A stretch of DNA of 64,000 nucleotides from Kitasatospora atroaurantiaca (GTDB taxonomy: Bacteria > Actinomycetota > Actinomycetes > Streptomycetales > Streptomycetaceae): NCBI RefSeq assembly GCF_007828955.1, contig NZ_VIVR01000001.1:7316001-7380000 (forward strand), in the 5' to 3' direction. Below are positions 9,386 through 18,092 of this stretch, in pieces. The notes beneath the pieces were generated by a model, which saw only the letters and a list, made by a program, of their open reading frames with translations, ran no database searches and was not told the DNA's origin. A program made the translations under genes and the position numbers. Each line of letters begins with the position of its first letter. The stretch's first letter is position 1.

Positions 9386-10123
9386 TCAGCGCGTCGAGGT
9401 CAGGTGGGAGAAGACGACCACATTGGACTCGTACCCCGAGTGCTTGTCGTAGTGGCCGCCGCAGGTGATGATCCGCAACTCGGGCCGCTCGGAGGCACCG
9501 TATACCACACCGCCGGGGAACCTGTCCTTCGGGTAGGTCTGCACGGAGTCGATGGTGAAGACCGCCGTGCGCCTGTCCTTGCGGACCACCTCGACCCGGT
9601 CGCCCTTGCGCAGCAGCCCCAACCGGTAGAACACGGTGGGGCCCGAGCGGTTGTCCACGTGCCCCACGGCGATGGCGGCACCGCTCGACCCCGGGGTGGC
9701 TCCGTCGCGGTACCAGCCGACGAGGTTGCGGTTCTCCATGGGCGGGGTGGCCAGGTGCCGGGCGGCGTCCAGGCCCAGGCCGACCACGGGTGCGTCGACC
9801 TTGATCGCCGGGATCCTGATCCTGGCCGGTGCCGAGGGCGGCAGCGGTGCGGGCACCGGCCGCTCCGGCTCAACGGAGGGCCGGGCGCCCGGGGTTGGCT
9901 CTTTGGCCGTGGCTCCGTCGGCGCCCGCCGGCCCGAGTCCCGCGTCGGACGCGGCGGCGGGCGGCTGCGGCGGGCCGGTTTTGGCGGCGCCGTCGTGGAC
10001 CAGCCAGACCCCGGTGGCCAGCGCGACCGCAAGGGCCCCGGCCGTGAGCCGGCCGGGGCCCTTGCGCGAGGTACCCGGCCGGCGCCGGGCGGCCCGTTCC
10101 GCGGGGAGGTCAGGACGTGGCAT
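9386..10123 (-). CDS. Class F sortase
   Basis: A 245-residue membrane-anchored transpeptidase read from ATG 10123, inside the last codons of the upstream surface-protein gene (14-bp overlap). A short basic cytoplasmic tail, one membrane segment (about 26-45) and a Pro/Ala-rich linker lead to the sortase barrel. The catalytic His is in AVGHVDNRSG (about H155) and the Cys in RIITCGG (C221). At the position where class F enzymes, as I recall them, carry the catalytic Arg (Y-R-x-N), this protein reads GYESN, so the usual arginine may be missing. The gene pair suggests it acts on the adjacent surface protein. An upstream in-frame ATG at 10237 would overlap the neighbour by over 120 bp and is less likely. 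Confidence 0.85.
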   Translation of the reverse strand: MPRPDLPAERAARRRPGTSRKGPGRLTAGALAVALATGVWLVHDGAAKTGPPQPPAAASDAGLGPAGADGATAKEPTPGARPSVEPERPVPAPLPPSAPARIRIPAIKVDAPVVGLGLDAARHLATPPMENRNLVGWYRDGATPGSSGAAIAVGHVDNRSGPTVFYRLGLLRKGDRVEVVRKDRRTAVFTIDSVQTYPKDRFPGGVVYGASERPELRIITCGGHYDKHSGYESNVVVFSHLTSTR

Positions 10124-10712
10124 TGCGGGCGGAGCGACGGCGGACGGCGCGGATGCCGAGACCGGCTGCGACGGCCAGTACCGCCGATCCCGCCGCGATC
10201 TCGGCGGTGTCCGGCCCGTGCACGCTGCCGCCGCCACCGGTGCCCACGCCGCCGATCGGCCCGCCGGGAGGGGTCGGGCTGGTGGTCGCGCATTCCACCT
10301 TGAACACCTTGTGCTTGGCGCTGCCCTGCTCGCCCTCGAAGGTCCAGGTGACCTTGTAATGACCGTCGGGGAGGCTCAGGTCGGGCGTGTGCCCGGTGCC
10401 TTCGGGCAGGGTGAGCTGGCCGGCGAGCACCTGCGCCGTGCCCGTCGGGGGCTGCTGGTCGACGGTGTAGGTGACCTTCTGGCCGGCGTCGAAATTGAAG
10501 GCGTCGAGATAGAACTTGCAGACCTTCGGGTCGTCCTGCTGCCTGTCGACGGCCGTCCTGCTGTCGTGCACCTTGACGTCCCCGTTGTCACCCGGCGCGG
10601 CCTGAGCGGCCGGGGCGAGTCCGATGGCCAGCACGGCCGCGCTCGCACCGAGCGTGCAGGCGAGCATGGTTCCGCGGCGGACAGGGGCGGTCGAACGGGG
10701 GGACGGGCTCAC
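10110..10712 (-). CDS. Small secreted surface protein with C-terminal anchor
   Basis: About 200 residues from GTG 10712, chosen because GGGAGG lies 5 nt upstream. There is an N-terminal signal peptide (about 15-40, ending APAAQA), a roughly 110-residue extracellular domain with two cysteines (KVCKFYL and KVECATT), a Pro/Gly linker, then a hydrophobic segment and a basic tail RAVRRRSARNATS. This is the layout of a sortase substrate or single-pass surface protein. There is no LPxTG or LAxTG; the residues before the hydrophobic segment read SVHGPDTAE. It overlaps the sortase gene by 14 bp. Domain function is unknown. Confidence 0.75.
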   Translation of the reverse strand: MSPSPRSTAPVRRGTMLACTLGASAAVLAIGLAPAAQAAPGDNGDVKVHDSRTAVDRQQDDPKVCKFYLDAFNFDAGQKVTYTVDQQPPTGTAQVLAGQLTLPEGTGHTPDLSLPDGHYKVTWTFEGEQGSAKHKVFKVECATTSPTPPGGPIGGVGTGGGGSVHGPDTAEIAAGSAVLAVAAGLGIRAVRRRSARNATS

Positions 10713-10852
10713 GGCGGCCTCCCAGTGGTGGCCGAGAATTTCCTGTGATCGGACTTCCGGTTGCCCCCAAGATTTGTCACTGTGTGTATTCCTGCAAGCG
10801 TGCCGCGCATATGAACGTGATAATTCGTCAGTCCAGCCCATCGGAGGCATGC

Positions 10853-12433
10853 ATGGCGTTTCGCAGCGACTACCCCGACATCGAGCCCCTCGACCTGCCC
10901 ATCCACGAAGCGGTGCTCGCCAACGCCGCCGAACACCCGGACACCCCGGCGCTGATCGACGGCATCACCGGCCGGTCCGTCAGCTACGCCGAACTCGACG
11001 CGGGCAGCAGGAGGATCGCGGCGGGGCTGGCCGAGGCGGGTGTCCGCAAGGGCGATGTGATCGCGCTCCACAGCCCCAACAGCATCGCGTACCCGGCCGC
11101 CTTCTACGGTGCGACCCGCGCCGGGGCCACCGTGACCACCGTCAGCTCCCTGGCCACGGCCGGTGAGCTGGCGAGCCAGCTGCGGGACAGCCGGGCGCGC
11201 TGGATCATCACCATCTCGCTCTTCCTCCCGGTGGCCCTGGCGGCCGCCGAGGTCCTCGCGGCGGAGGGCAGCCCGATCCGGGAGATCTTCGTCTGCGACG
11301 CGAGCGAAGGCCACCGTTCGCTGACCGACCTGCTGGCCTCCACCGCTCCCGAACCCGCCCCGCAGCTCGACCCGGCCACCGACATCGCCGTGCTGCCCTA
11401 CTCCAGCGGCACCACCGGCCTGCCCAAGGGCGTGATGCTCACCCACCGCAACATCAGCAGCAACCTGCTGCAGACCGACACGCTGCACACCACCGGCGTG
11501 GGCGAGCGCATCCTGGCCGTACTGCCCTTTTTTCACATCTACGGTCTGCACGCCCTCCTCAACCACCCGCTGCGCTGCGGCTCCACGGTCGTCGTCCTGC
11601 CGCGCTTCGACCTGGAGCAGTTCCTGCGGACCATCCAGGAACACCGCATCGAGGCCATCCTCGCCGCCCCGCCGATCGTCCTCGCCCTGGCCAAGCACCC
11701 GCTGGTCGACCAGTACGACCTGTCCTCCGTCCGCTACCTGCTGAGCGCGGCCGCCCCGCTCGACGCCGAGCTCGCCGACGCCTGCGCCCGCCGGCTGGGG
11801 CTGCCCCGGGTGCTCCAGGGGTACGGCATGACGGAACTCTCGCCCGTCACCCACGTCGTGCCGCTGGACGACGCCGACGCGCCGCCCGGCACGGTCGGCA
11901 GGCTCGTCGCCTCCACCGAGCTGCGGGTGGTCTCGCTGGACGACCCGGGCAAGGACCTCGGCACGGGCGAGAGCGGGGAACTGCTCTTCCGGGGCCCGCA
12001 GGTGATGCGGGGTTACTTCGCCCGGCAGTCCGAGACGGACGCCGTGATCGACCCGGACGGCTGGCTGCACACCGGCGACGTCGGCTATGTGGACGAGCGC
12101 GGCTACCTCTTCGTCGTCGACCGGGTGAAGGAGCTGATCAAGTACAAGGGCTACCAGGTCGCCCCCGCCGAGCTCGAGGCACTGCTGCTGACCCACCCGG
12201 AGATAGCCGACGCCGCCGTGATCGGCGTGACCGGCGGCGACGGTGTCGAGCGCCCCAAGGCGTACGTGGTCCGGGCACCCGGGAGCGGGCTCACCGAGCA
12301 GGAGGTGACGGACTTCGTGGCCGGTCAGGTCGCCCCGTACAAGAAGGTCCGGGAGGTGGAGTTCCTGGACGTGGTCCCGAAGTCCGCGAGCGGGAAGATC
12401 CTGCGCCGTGAACTTCGCGACCGGGCCCGCTGA
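10853..12433 (+). CDS. Acyl-CoA ligase, 4-coumarate-CoA ligase-like
   Basis: A 526-residue ANL-family enzyme from ATG 10853, with CGGAGG just upstream; an in-frame ATG at 10745 would add residues unlike the family. The AMP-binding loop YSSGTTGLPKGVMLTH, GYGMTELSPV and the C-terminal GWLHTGDVGY plus KELIKYKGYQVAPAELE (with the late catalytic lysine as KSASGKILRR) are all present. It activates a carboxylic acid to its CoA thioester via an acyl-adenylate. Its place between the carboxylase/dehydrogenase run and the TetR gene suggests it feeds that pathway. The aromatic '4CL' label is by similarity; a terpenoid or branched fatty acid is as likely. Confidence 0.92.
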   Translation: MAFRSDYPDIEPLDLPIHEAVLANAAEHPDTPALIDGITGRSVSYAELDAGSRRIAAGLAEAGVRKGDVIALHSPNSIAYPAAFYGATRAGATVTTVSSLATAGELASQLRDSRARWIITISLFLPVALAAAEVLAAEGSPIREIFVCDASEGHRSLTDLLASTAPEPAPQLDPATDIAVLPYSSGTTGLPKGVMLTHRNISSNLLQTDTLHTTGVGERILAVLPFFHIYGLHALLNHPLRCGSTVVVLPRFDLEQFLRTIQEHRIEAILAAPPIVLALAKHPLVDQYDLSSVRYLLSAAAPLDAELADACARRLGLPRVLQGYGMTELSPVTHVVPLDDADAPPGTVGRLVASTELRVVSLDDPGKDLGTGESGELLFRGPQVMRGYFARQSETDAVIDPDGWLHTGDVGYVDERGYLFVVDRVKELIKYKGYQVAPAELEALLLTHPEIADAAVIGVTGGDGVERPKAYVVRAPGSGLTEQEVTDFVAGQVAPYKKVREVEFLDVVPKSASGKILRRELRDRAR

Positions 12434-12492
12434 TCTGAGAGGATCACCGGACCTCGTAACGCCAGCCGCTGTGCCGCTTCGAAAGGGCAGCC

Positions 12493-13131
12493 ATGACCAC
12501 CCCCGCCGCCGCCACCCCCGCCGCCTCCCGCCTCCCGCAGCAGAGCCGCAGCCGCGCCACCCGGCGCCGGCTGCTGGAGGCGGCTGTGGAGTGTCTCGCC
12601 GAGCTGGGGTGGAACGGCAGCACGGTGACGGTGGTGGCGGAGCGCGCCGGAGTCACCCGGGGCGCGGCCCAGCACCACTTCCCGACCCGGGAGGACCTCT
12701 TCACCGCGGCCGTCGAGCACGTCACCGCCGAGCGGCTCGCAGCCGTCCGGGCGGACACCGGTGAGCTGCCGCCCGCCGGACCCGCCCGGACGGAGGCGGT
12801 GGTCGAGATGATCGTCCGCCTCTACACCGGCCCGCTGTTCCGGGCCGCGCTGCACCTGTGGGTGGCCGCCGCCACCGAGGAGCCGCTGCGCGAGCGGATC
12901 ATCGCGCTGGAGAACCACGTCGGCCGCGAGTCCCACCGGGCGGCGGTGGAGTTCCTCGGCGCGGCGGAGAGCACGCCGGGTGTCCGGGAGACCGTCCAGG
13001 CCACCATGGACATGGCCCGCGGCCTCGGCCTCGCCAATCTGCTGACCGACGACGGCCCCCGCCGCACGGGAGTCGTCCGCCAGTGGGCACGCATCCTGGA
13101 CGCCGTCCTGGCCGCACCCCCGGCCGGCTGA
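12493..13131 (+). CDS. TetR-family regulator of the acyl-CoA block (inferred)
   Basis: A 212-residue protein. The N-terminal helix-turn-helix region (about residues 20-65, RRLLEAAVECLAELGWNGS and AERAGVTRGAAQHHFPT) is typical TetR/AcrR. The C-terminal ligand domain is generic. It lies 59 bp after the acyl-CoA ligase on the same strand and is probably cotranscribed, so it likely represses the catabolic genes and is relieved by an acyl-CoA. The perfect palindrome at 2775-2790 is the best operator candidate. Followed by a long perfect inverted repeat. Confidence 0.92.
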   Translation: MTTPAAATPAASRLPQQSRSRATRRRLLEAAVECLAELGWNGSTVTVVAERAGVTRGAAQHHFPTREDLFTAAVEHVTAERLAAVRADTGELPPAGPARTEAVVEMIVRLYTGPLFRAALHLWVAAATEEPLRERIIALENHVGRESHRAAVEFLGAAESTPGVRETVQATMDMARGLGLANLLTDDGPRRTGVVRQWARILDAVLAAPPAG

Positions 13132-13172
13132 CCGCGTCGGACGTCCAGTACGTGAGCGGCGGGGTACCCCCA

Positions 13173-13246
13173 GGGGCGCGGGGAACTGCGCGAGACCGGA
13201 AGGCACCGACCTATGCCCTGCCGCTGCGCGCAGTTCCCCGCGCCCC
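13173..13246. terminator. Perfect 20-bp inverted repeat (dispersed family)
   Basis: The left arm GGGGCGCGGGGAACTGCGCG (13173-13192) is repeated as its exact reverse complement at 13227-13246 with a 34-nt loop, after the TetR gene. Related copies are at 31681-31789 and 39591-39670, each in a gap just after a gene end. The strong stem suggests transcript termination or 3'-end protection; there is no T-tract. I recall this motif as common between streptomycete genes. Confidence 0.6.
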
Positions 13247-13405
13247 AGTAGTGGTCACCCAGCTGCCCCACCTACCGGCGGAGCCCCTGGGACGGTTTCG
13301 GTCGCGAGGAGTCGCCGAGTCGCACGGCTCCGTGCAGTCTGTCTGGTGGAAGCCGGATTGGGCCGGTCCGGACCGGGAAGGACACTGGCAGGTGGTTTCC
13401 TGATC

Positions 13406-15871
13406 ATGCACGGATTCGAGTGGTCCGCCCCAGACGGCGCCGGCCGGGACGCGGCAGGCGCCGCCTCGGCGCGTCTGGAGGGGCACCGCCTCGTCCCGCT
13501 GGCGACCGCCCTGGTCGAGGGGGACGGCCGGATCCTGCACTGGAGCGAGGACGCCGAGTCCCTGACCGGCTTCACCGCCGAGGAGGCCGTGGGCGCGTAC
13601 GCCTCCCGGCTGCTCGTGCCCGAGTCCGCACGGGCCGAGATGCAGGCGCTCTTCGACCGGATCATGGAGGGCCGGGGCTGGTCCGGCGTCCTTCCCGTCC
13701 GGCACCGGGACGGGCACAAGGTCGAGCTGGAGTTCCACACCTACCCGATCGCAGGACCGGGTGGCCTGCAGCTGCTGCTGGCCACCGCCTCCGACGTCAA
13801 GGCACTTCGCCAGGTCGAGGCGGACCTCGCGGTGCTGGACGGCTTCTTCACCCAGTCCCCGATCGGGATGGCCGTCTACGACACGGACCTGCGGTACGTC
13901 CGGCTCAACGACGCCCTCGCCCGGATCAACGGCATCCCGATCGGCGACCACCTCGGACGGCGGATCAGCTCCGTCCTGCCGGGCATCAACAGCACCGAGA
14001 TCGAGGCCGTGATGCGGCAGGTGCTGACCACCGGACGGCCCATCGTCGACGCCCGGTCGCACGGCCGCACACCGAGCGACCCACGCCGCGACCGTGCCTG
14101 GTCCGCCTCCTACTTCCGGCTGGAGGACACCACCGGCCGGGTCCTCGGCGTCAGCTCCTCGATCATCGACGTGACCGAGCGCTTCCAGGCGGAGGCCCGC
14201 GCGGCCCGCGCCCAGGAGCGCCTGTCCCTGCTCGCCGAGGCCACCGCCGCGATCGGCACCACCCTGGACCTGCAGCGCACTGCCGAGGAGCTGATCGAGG
14301 CCGTCGTCCCGCGCTTCGCCGACTTCGCCACCGTCGACCTCCTGGAGCCGGTGCTGCGCGGTGAGGAGCCGTCCCAGCTGGCCCCCGACCGCGGGGTGAA
14401 GCTACGCGCCGTGGCCGTCGGCGAGGCCTACGAGTCCGGGATGACCACGGCCGCCGACGCGGTGGGGGAGACCTCCGAGTACGACTCCAAGCGGGTCTAC
14501 ACCGAGTGCCTGCGCAGTGGCCGGCCGCTGCTCAGAGCGCACGTCGACGAGGAGATCCTCTCGGGGCTGATCTCGGAGAAGACCCGGGTCGCCCCGAGCA
14601 TGGAGGCCGGTGTCCACTCGTACCTGATGGTGCCGATCCTGGCGCGGGGCATGGTGCTGGGCGGCGCGGAGTTCGTCCGGATGCGCAATCCGGAGCCGTT
14701 CACCGCCGCCGACGTCGAGCTCGCCGAGGAACTGGTCGCCCGCGCGGCGATCGCGCTCGACAACGCCAGGCTCTACCGGCGCGAACGGGAGACCGCGCTG
14801 ACCCTGCAGCGCAGCCTGCTGCCGCAGGAGATCCACCGCACCCTCGGCCTGGAGATCGCCTACCGCTACCTGCCCAGCAGCGTGGTCAGCGAGGTCGGCG
14901 GCGACTGGTTCGACGTGGTGCCGCTCTCCTGCGGCCGGGTCGCGCTGGTGGTCGGCGACGTGATGGGCCACGGCATCAGGGCCGCCGCGACGATGGGCCA
15001 ACTGCGCACCGTCGCCCGTACGCTGGCCACCCTCGACATGCCGCCCGAGCAGGTGCTGACCCGGCTGGACGAGACGGCCATGGGCATCGGCGAGGGCCAG
15101 TTCGCGACCTGCATCTGCGCGGTCTACGACCCGGTCGACCGGACCTGTACGGTCGCCGCGGCCGGCCACCTCCCACCCGTCTGGCTCGCCCCCGACGGCA
15201 GCGCGCGGACGGTGGACATGCCGCCGGGCGTGCCGCTCGGGGTCGGCGGGGTGGCCTTCGAGAGCACCGAGTTCACCCTCCCGAACGGCGGCCTGGTCGC
15301 CCTCTACACCGACGGCCTGGTCGAGCGGCGGGGCCAGGACATCGACGAGGGCATCGGCCTGCTCTCGCGCACCCTCGCGGGGCGCGGCCGGACCCTGGAG
15401 GAGAACTGCGACGCGGTGCTCGCCGCGCTGGTGACCGACGGCACCGAGGACGACATCGCCATGATCATGGCGCGGGCGCTGCCCGTCCCCAGTGACCGCA
15501 TCGCCACCCTCCCCCTCTCCGGGGACGGCCCGCTGCCCAGCCTGGCCCGCCGATTCACTCGCGCCAAGCTGCGCGAGTGGGGCCTCTCGGCGCTCTCCGA
15601 CTTCGCCGAACTGATGGTCAGCGAACTGGTCACCAACGCCCTGCTGCACGCGGAGGCGCCGCGCCGGCTGCGGCTGTTCCGCGACCGCACCCTGACGGTG
15701 GAGGTGGCCGACTCGGGAGGCCAGGCGCCGCGGGTGCGCAGCTCGGCCGAGGAGGACGAGGGCGGCCGCGGTATGCACCTGGTCAGCGAACTGGCCCACC
15801 GCTGGGGCACCCGCCCGACCAAGGAGGGCAAGGTCGTCTGGGCCGAACTGGAGCTCCCGCTCGGCCGCTGA
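13406..15871 (+). CDS. PAS-PAS-GAF SpoIIE-type phosphatase with ATPase domain
   Basis: About 821 residues from ATG 13406. Order: PAS (about 30-140), PAS (about 145-265), GAF (about 275-460), PP2C/SpoIIE phosphatase (about 470-675, with SEVGGDWFDVV and VVGDVMGHGI carrying metal-binding aspartates) and an RsbW-like HATPase_c domain (about 695-815, with ELVTNALLHA and VADSGG). Such proteins sense a signal through PAS/GAF and control anti-sigma/anti-anti-sigma partners by dephosphorylation and phosphorylation. No partner anti-anti-sigma gene is adjacent, so the targets are elsewhere. The ribosome site is weak (GGCAGGTGG). Confidence 0.92.
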   Translation: MHGFEWSAPDGAGRDAAGAASARLEGHRLVPLATALVEGDGRILHWSEDAESLTGFTAEEAVGAYASRLLVPESARAEMQALFDRIMEGRGWSGVLPVRHRDGHKVELEFHTYPIAGPGGLQLLLATASDVKALRQVEADLAVLDGFFTQSPIGMAVYDTDLRYVRLNDALARINGIPIGDHLGRRISSVLPGINSTEIEAVMRQVLTTGRPIVDARSHGRTPSDPRRDRAWSASYFRLEDTTGRVLGVSSSIIDVTERFQAEARAARAQERLSLLAEATAAIGTTLDLQRTAEELIEAVVPRFADFATVDLLEPVLRGEEPSQLAPDRGVKLRAVAVGEAYESGMTTAADAVGETSEYDSKRVYTECLRSGRPLLRAHVDEEILSGLISEKTRVAPSMEAGVHSYLMVPILARGMVLGGAEFVRMRNPEPFTAADVELAEELVARAAIALDNARLYRRERETALTLQRSLLPQEIHRTLGLEIAYRYLPSSVVSEVGGDWFDVVPLSCGRVALVVGDVMGHGIRAAATMGQLRTVARTLATLDMPPEQVLTRLDETAMGIGEGQFATCICAVYDPVDRTCTVAAAGHLPPVWLAPDGSARTVDMPPGVPLGVGGVAFESTEFTLPNGGLVALYTDGLVERRGQDIDEGIGLLSRTLAGRGRTLEENCDAVLAALVTDGTEDDIAMIMARALPVPSDRIATLPLSGDGPLPSLARRFTRAKLREWGLSALSDFAELMVSELVTNALLHAEAPRRLRLFRDRTLTVEVADSGGQAPRVRSSAEEDEGGRGMHLVSELAHRWGTRPTKEGKVVWAELELPLGR

Positions 15872-15878
15872 CCCGGCC

Positions 15879-17423
15879 TCAGGCCACCAGCTCGGGCTGC
15901 TCGGCCCGGGCCTCGACCCCCGGCCTGCTGCGCAGCAGGTACCACGCGGTGGCGGCCGCCACGAAGAGCAGCCCCGCCGCGAGCAGGGCGGCGGTGTTCA
16001 TCCCGTGCACGAAGGCGTCCTGCGCCCGGGCCAGCAGCGGCCCGCCGAGCTCGGGAGACAGCGCACCGGCGGCCTCGACCGCCCCGCCGATCGACTCCTT
16101 CGCCTGTGCCGCGGCGCCGGGGTCCGTCCCGGCCGGGATCGCCAGGCTGCCGGCGTAGATCGCGGTCACGACGGAGCCGACCAGGGCGATGCCGAGCGCA
16201 GTGCCGAGTTCGTACGCGGTCTCGGAGACGGCCGAGGCGGCGCCGGACTTGTCGGCGGGGGCCGCGCCGAGCACCAGGTCGGCGGCGAGGGTGTAGACCA
16301 CGCCCTCGGCGGTGCCGACGGCCAGGAAGGCCGTGCCGAGCAGCAGGTAGGTGCTGTCCTGCTGGACCCAGCCGAGCAGCGCGATGCCCGCGCCCATCAC
16401 GAACAGGCCGCCGACCAGGGTGGCCCTGGCGCCCGTGCGGCGGGCCAGCTGGGCCGTCAGCAGTCCGCCGACCACCGCGCCGACGAAGGCGGGCATCTCG
16501 GCGACACCGGCGGCCAGCGGCGAGTATCCGCGCACCAGCTGCAGGTACTGGGACATGAAGAACACCACGCCGGAGAGCCCGATCAGGGCGGTGAGCGAGC
16601 CGAGCACGGCCGCCGTGAAGCGCGGGTTGGCGAAGAGCCGGACGTCCAGCAGCGGGGCCGGCAGGCGCAGCTGGCGGCGGACGAAGACGGTCAGCGCCGC
16701 CGCACCGAGCACGAAGGCCACGGGAACGGACCAGTGCGCGAGGCCGTCGGCGGCGGCCTCCTTGATCGCGTACACCACGCCGATCACGCCGGTCAGTGAC
16801 AGCAGCACGCTGAGCACGTCCCAGCTGCCCGGCTTCGGGTCCCTGGACTCCGGCAGCAGCCAGGCACCCAGGCCGAGCAGCAGGGCGAGCACGGGCAGGT
16901 TGAGCAGGAAGACCGAGCCCCACCAGAAGTGCTCGAGCAGCACCCCGCCGACCAGCGGGCCGAGCGCGGCGCCGGCGGTGGCGCCGGCGCCCCAGATGCC
17001 GATCGCGGTGGCGCGCTCCCGGGCGTCCGGGAAGAGGCTGCGGATCAGGGACAGGGTGGACGGCATGATCGTCGCCCCGGCGACGCCGAGCAGCGCCCGG
17101 GCGATGATCAGCCAGCCCGGGCCGGGCGCGTACGCGGCGAGCAGGGAGGCGGCGCCGAACGCCGAGGAGCCGAGCAGCAGCAGCTTCTTACGGCCTATTC
17201 GGTCGCTCAGGGCACCCATGCTGACCAGCAGACCTGCCAGCACGAAGGAGTAGCTGTCGCCGATCCAGAGCAGCTGGGTGCCGGTGGGGCGCAGGGTCTC
17301 GCTGATGGAGGGGATGGCGAGGGACAGGACGGTCGCGTCGATGGCGACCAGGCTCACCGACAGGACCAGGACGGCGAGGCCGGCCCAGCGCCGACGGGGG
17401 CCGGCCTGGAAGGGGGTGGTCAT
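15879..17423 (-). CDS. MFS drug-efflux transporter, DHA2 (14-TM) type
   Basis: A 514-residue proton-driven exporter. The N-terminus has the D1-type start AVLVLSVSLVAIDATVLSLA and the loop motif GALSDRIGRKKLLL (motif A). The length and hydrophobic profile fit the 14-helix DHA2/EmrB-QacA group. Its start codon overlaps the stop of the upstream TetR gene (ATGA, 4 bp), so the regulator and pump are coupled. Substrates are probably lipophilic cationic drugs or an endogenous metabolite; none can be named from sequence. Confidence 0.93.
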   Translation of the reverse strand: MTTPFQAGPRRRWAGLAVLVLSVSLVAIDATVLSLAIPSISETLRPTGTQLLWIGDSYSFVLAGLLVSMGALSDRIGRKKLLLLGSSAFGAASLLAAYAPGPGWLIIARALLGVAGATIMPSTLSLIRSLFPDARERATAIGIWGAGATAGAALGPLVGGVLLEHFWWGSVFLLNLPVLALLLGLGAWLLPESRDPKPGSWDVLSVLLSLTGVIGVVYAIKEAAADGLAHWSVPVAFVLGAAALTVFVRRQLRLPAPLLDVRLFANPRFTAAVLGSLTALIGLSGVVFFMSQYLQLVRGYSPLAAGVAEMPAFVGAVVGGLLTAQLARRTGARATLVGGLFVMGAGIALLGWVQQDSTYLLLGTAFLAVGTAEGVVYTLAADLVLGAAPADKSGAASAVSETAYELGTALGIALVGSVVTAIYAGSLAIPAGTDPGAAAQAKESIGGAVEAAGALSPELGGPLLARAQDAFVHGMNTAALLAAGLLFVAAATAWYLLRSRPGVEARAEQPELVA

Positions 17424-17974
17424 GACTGGTCAGGGCTCCTGAGGGCGCCGCCGAGGAAGAGCTCGGCGAGCGAGTAGGCACTGTCACGGGGTGCGAGGCG
17501 GCCGTCCTGGACGGCCCAGCCGACGCCGGCGACGAGGTCGAAGAAGGCCTCGCTGAGCCAGCCGGCCGAGAGCTCGATCCGGAACACGCCCTGCTGCTGG
17601 CCGCGCAGGAAGAGTGCGCGGACCCGGGCGTCCTGGATCTCCCAGAGCTCGTTGATCTCGGGGTCGTCGTACAGCTGGTTCTCGCCCGCCAGGAAGGCGC
17701 AGAGCGCGGCGTCCGGGACGACGGCGTCGACCAGCCGGCGCAGGGCCGCCTGGGCGTCACCGGACTCGATCTCGGCGGTGTCCAGCGCCGCCGCGAACTT
17801 GCGCAGCCCGCGCGCGCCGACCTCGCGGATCAGGGCCTCGCGGCCCGGGAAGATCCGGTGCAGCGTGGCACGGCTGATCCCCGCCGCACGGGCGATCTCG
17901 TCGAGGTGCGCCGTCGGACGACGGGAGAGCACGCCGACGGCGGCTTCGAGGACGGAGTCGCGGTCAGTAGCCAT
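17420..17974 (-). CDS. TetR-family repressor of the adjacent MFS pump
   Basis: About 184 residues from ATG 17974. The upstream in-frame ATG at 18001 lies inside the inverted repeat that is the likely operator, so the downstream start is preferred. The helix-turn-helix is at about residues 20-55 (LDEIARAAGISRATLHRIFP). It is first gene of a two-gene operon with the exporter. Autoregulation through the 17994-18011 operator, relieved by a pump substrate, is the expected mode. Confidence 0.92.
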   Translation of the reverse strand: MATDRDSVLEAAVGVLSRRPTAHLDEIARAAGISRATLHRIFPGREALIREVGARGLRKFAAALDTAEIESGDAQAALRRLVDAVVPDAALCAFLAGENQLYDDPEINELWEIQDARVRALFLRGQQQGVFRIELSAGWLSEAFFDLVAGVGWAVQDGRLAPRDSAYSLAELFLGGALRSPDQS

Positions 17975-17993
17975 GCGTCGAGTGTAGGTCAGA

Positions 17994-18011
17994 TGAGACA
18001 TGGATGTCTCA
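17994..18011. promoter_or_regulatory. TetR operator candidate
   Basis: TGAGACATGGATGTCTCA is two perfect 8-bp inverted arms with a 2-bp spacer, 20 bp upstream of the TetR start at 17974. Size, symmetry and position fit an autoregulatory operator for the TetR-MFS operon. Confidence 0.65.
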
Positions 18012-18042
18012 TTCTTTTCTCGTGCGACTCACGCGAGACAGC

Positions 18043-18075
18043 AAAAAACCGGGGACGACACATGTCGTCCCCGGT
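18043..18075 (-). terminator. Rho-independent terminator of the SepF-like gene
   Basis: Read leftward, a 13-bp perfect stem (ACCGGGGACGACA and its complement) with a 2-nt loop is followed by six T residues, 18 bp past the stop at 18093. It is the clearest intrinsic terminator in the window. Confidence 0.85.
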
Positions 18076-18092
18076 CGAAGAAGCGGTTCGGG

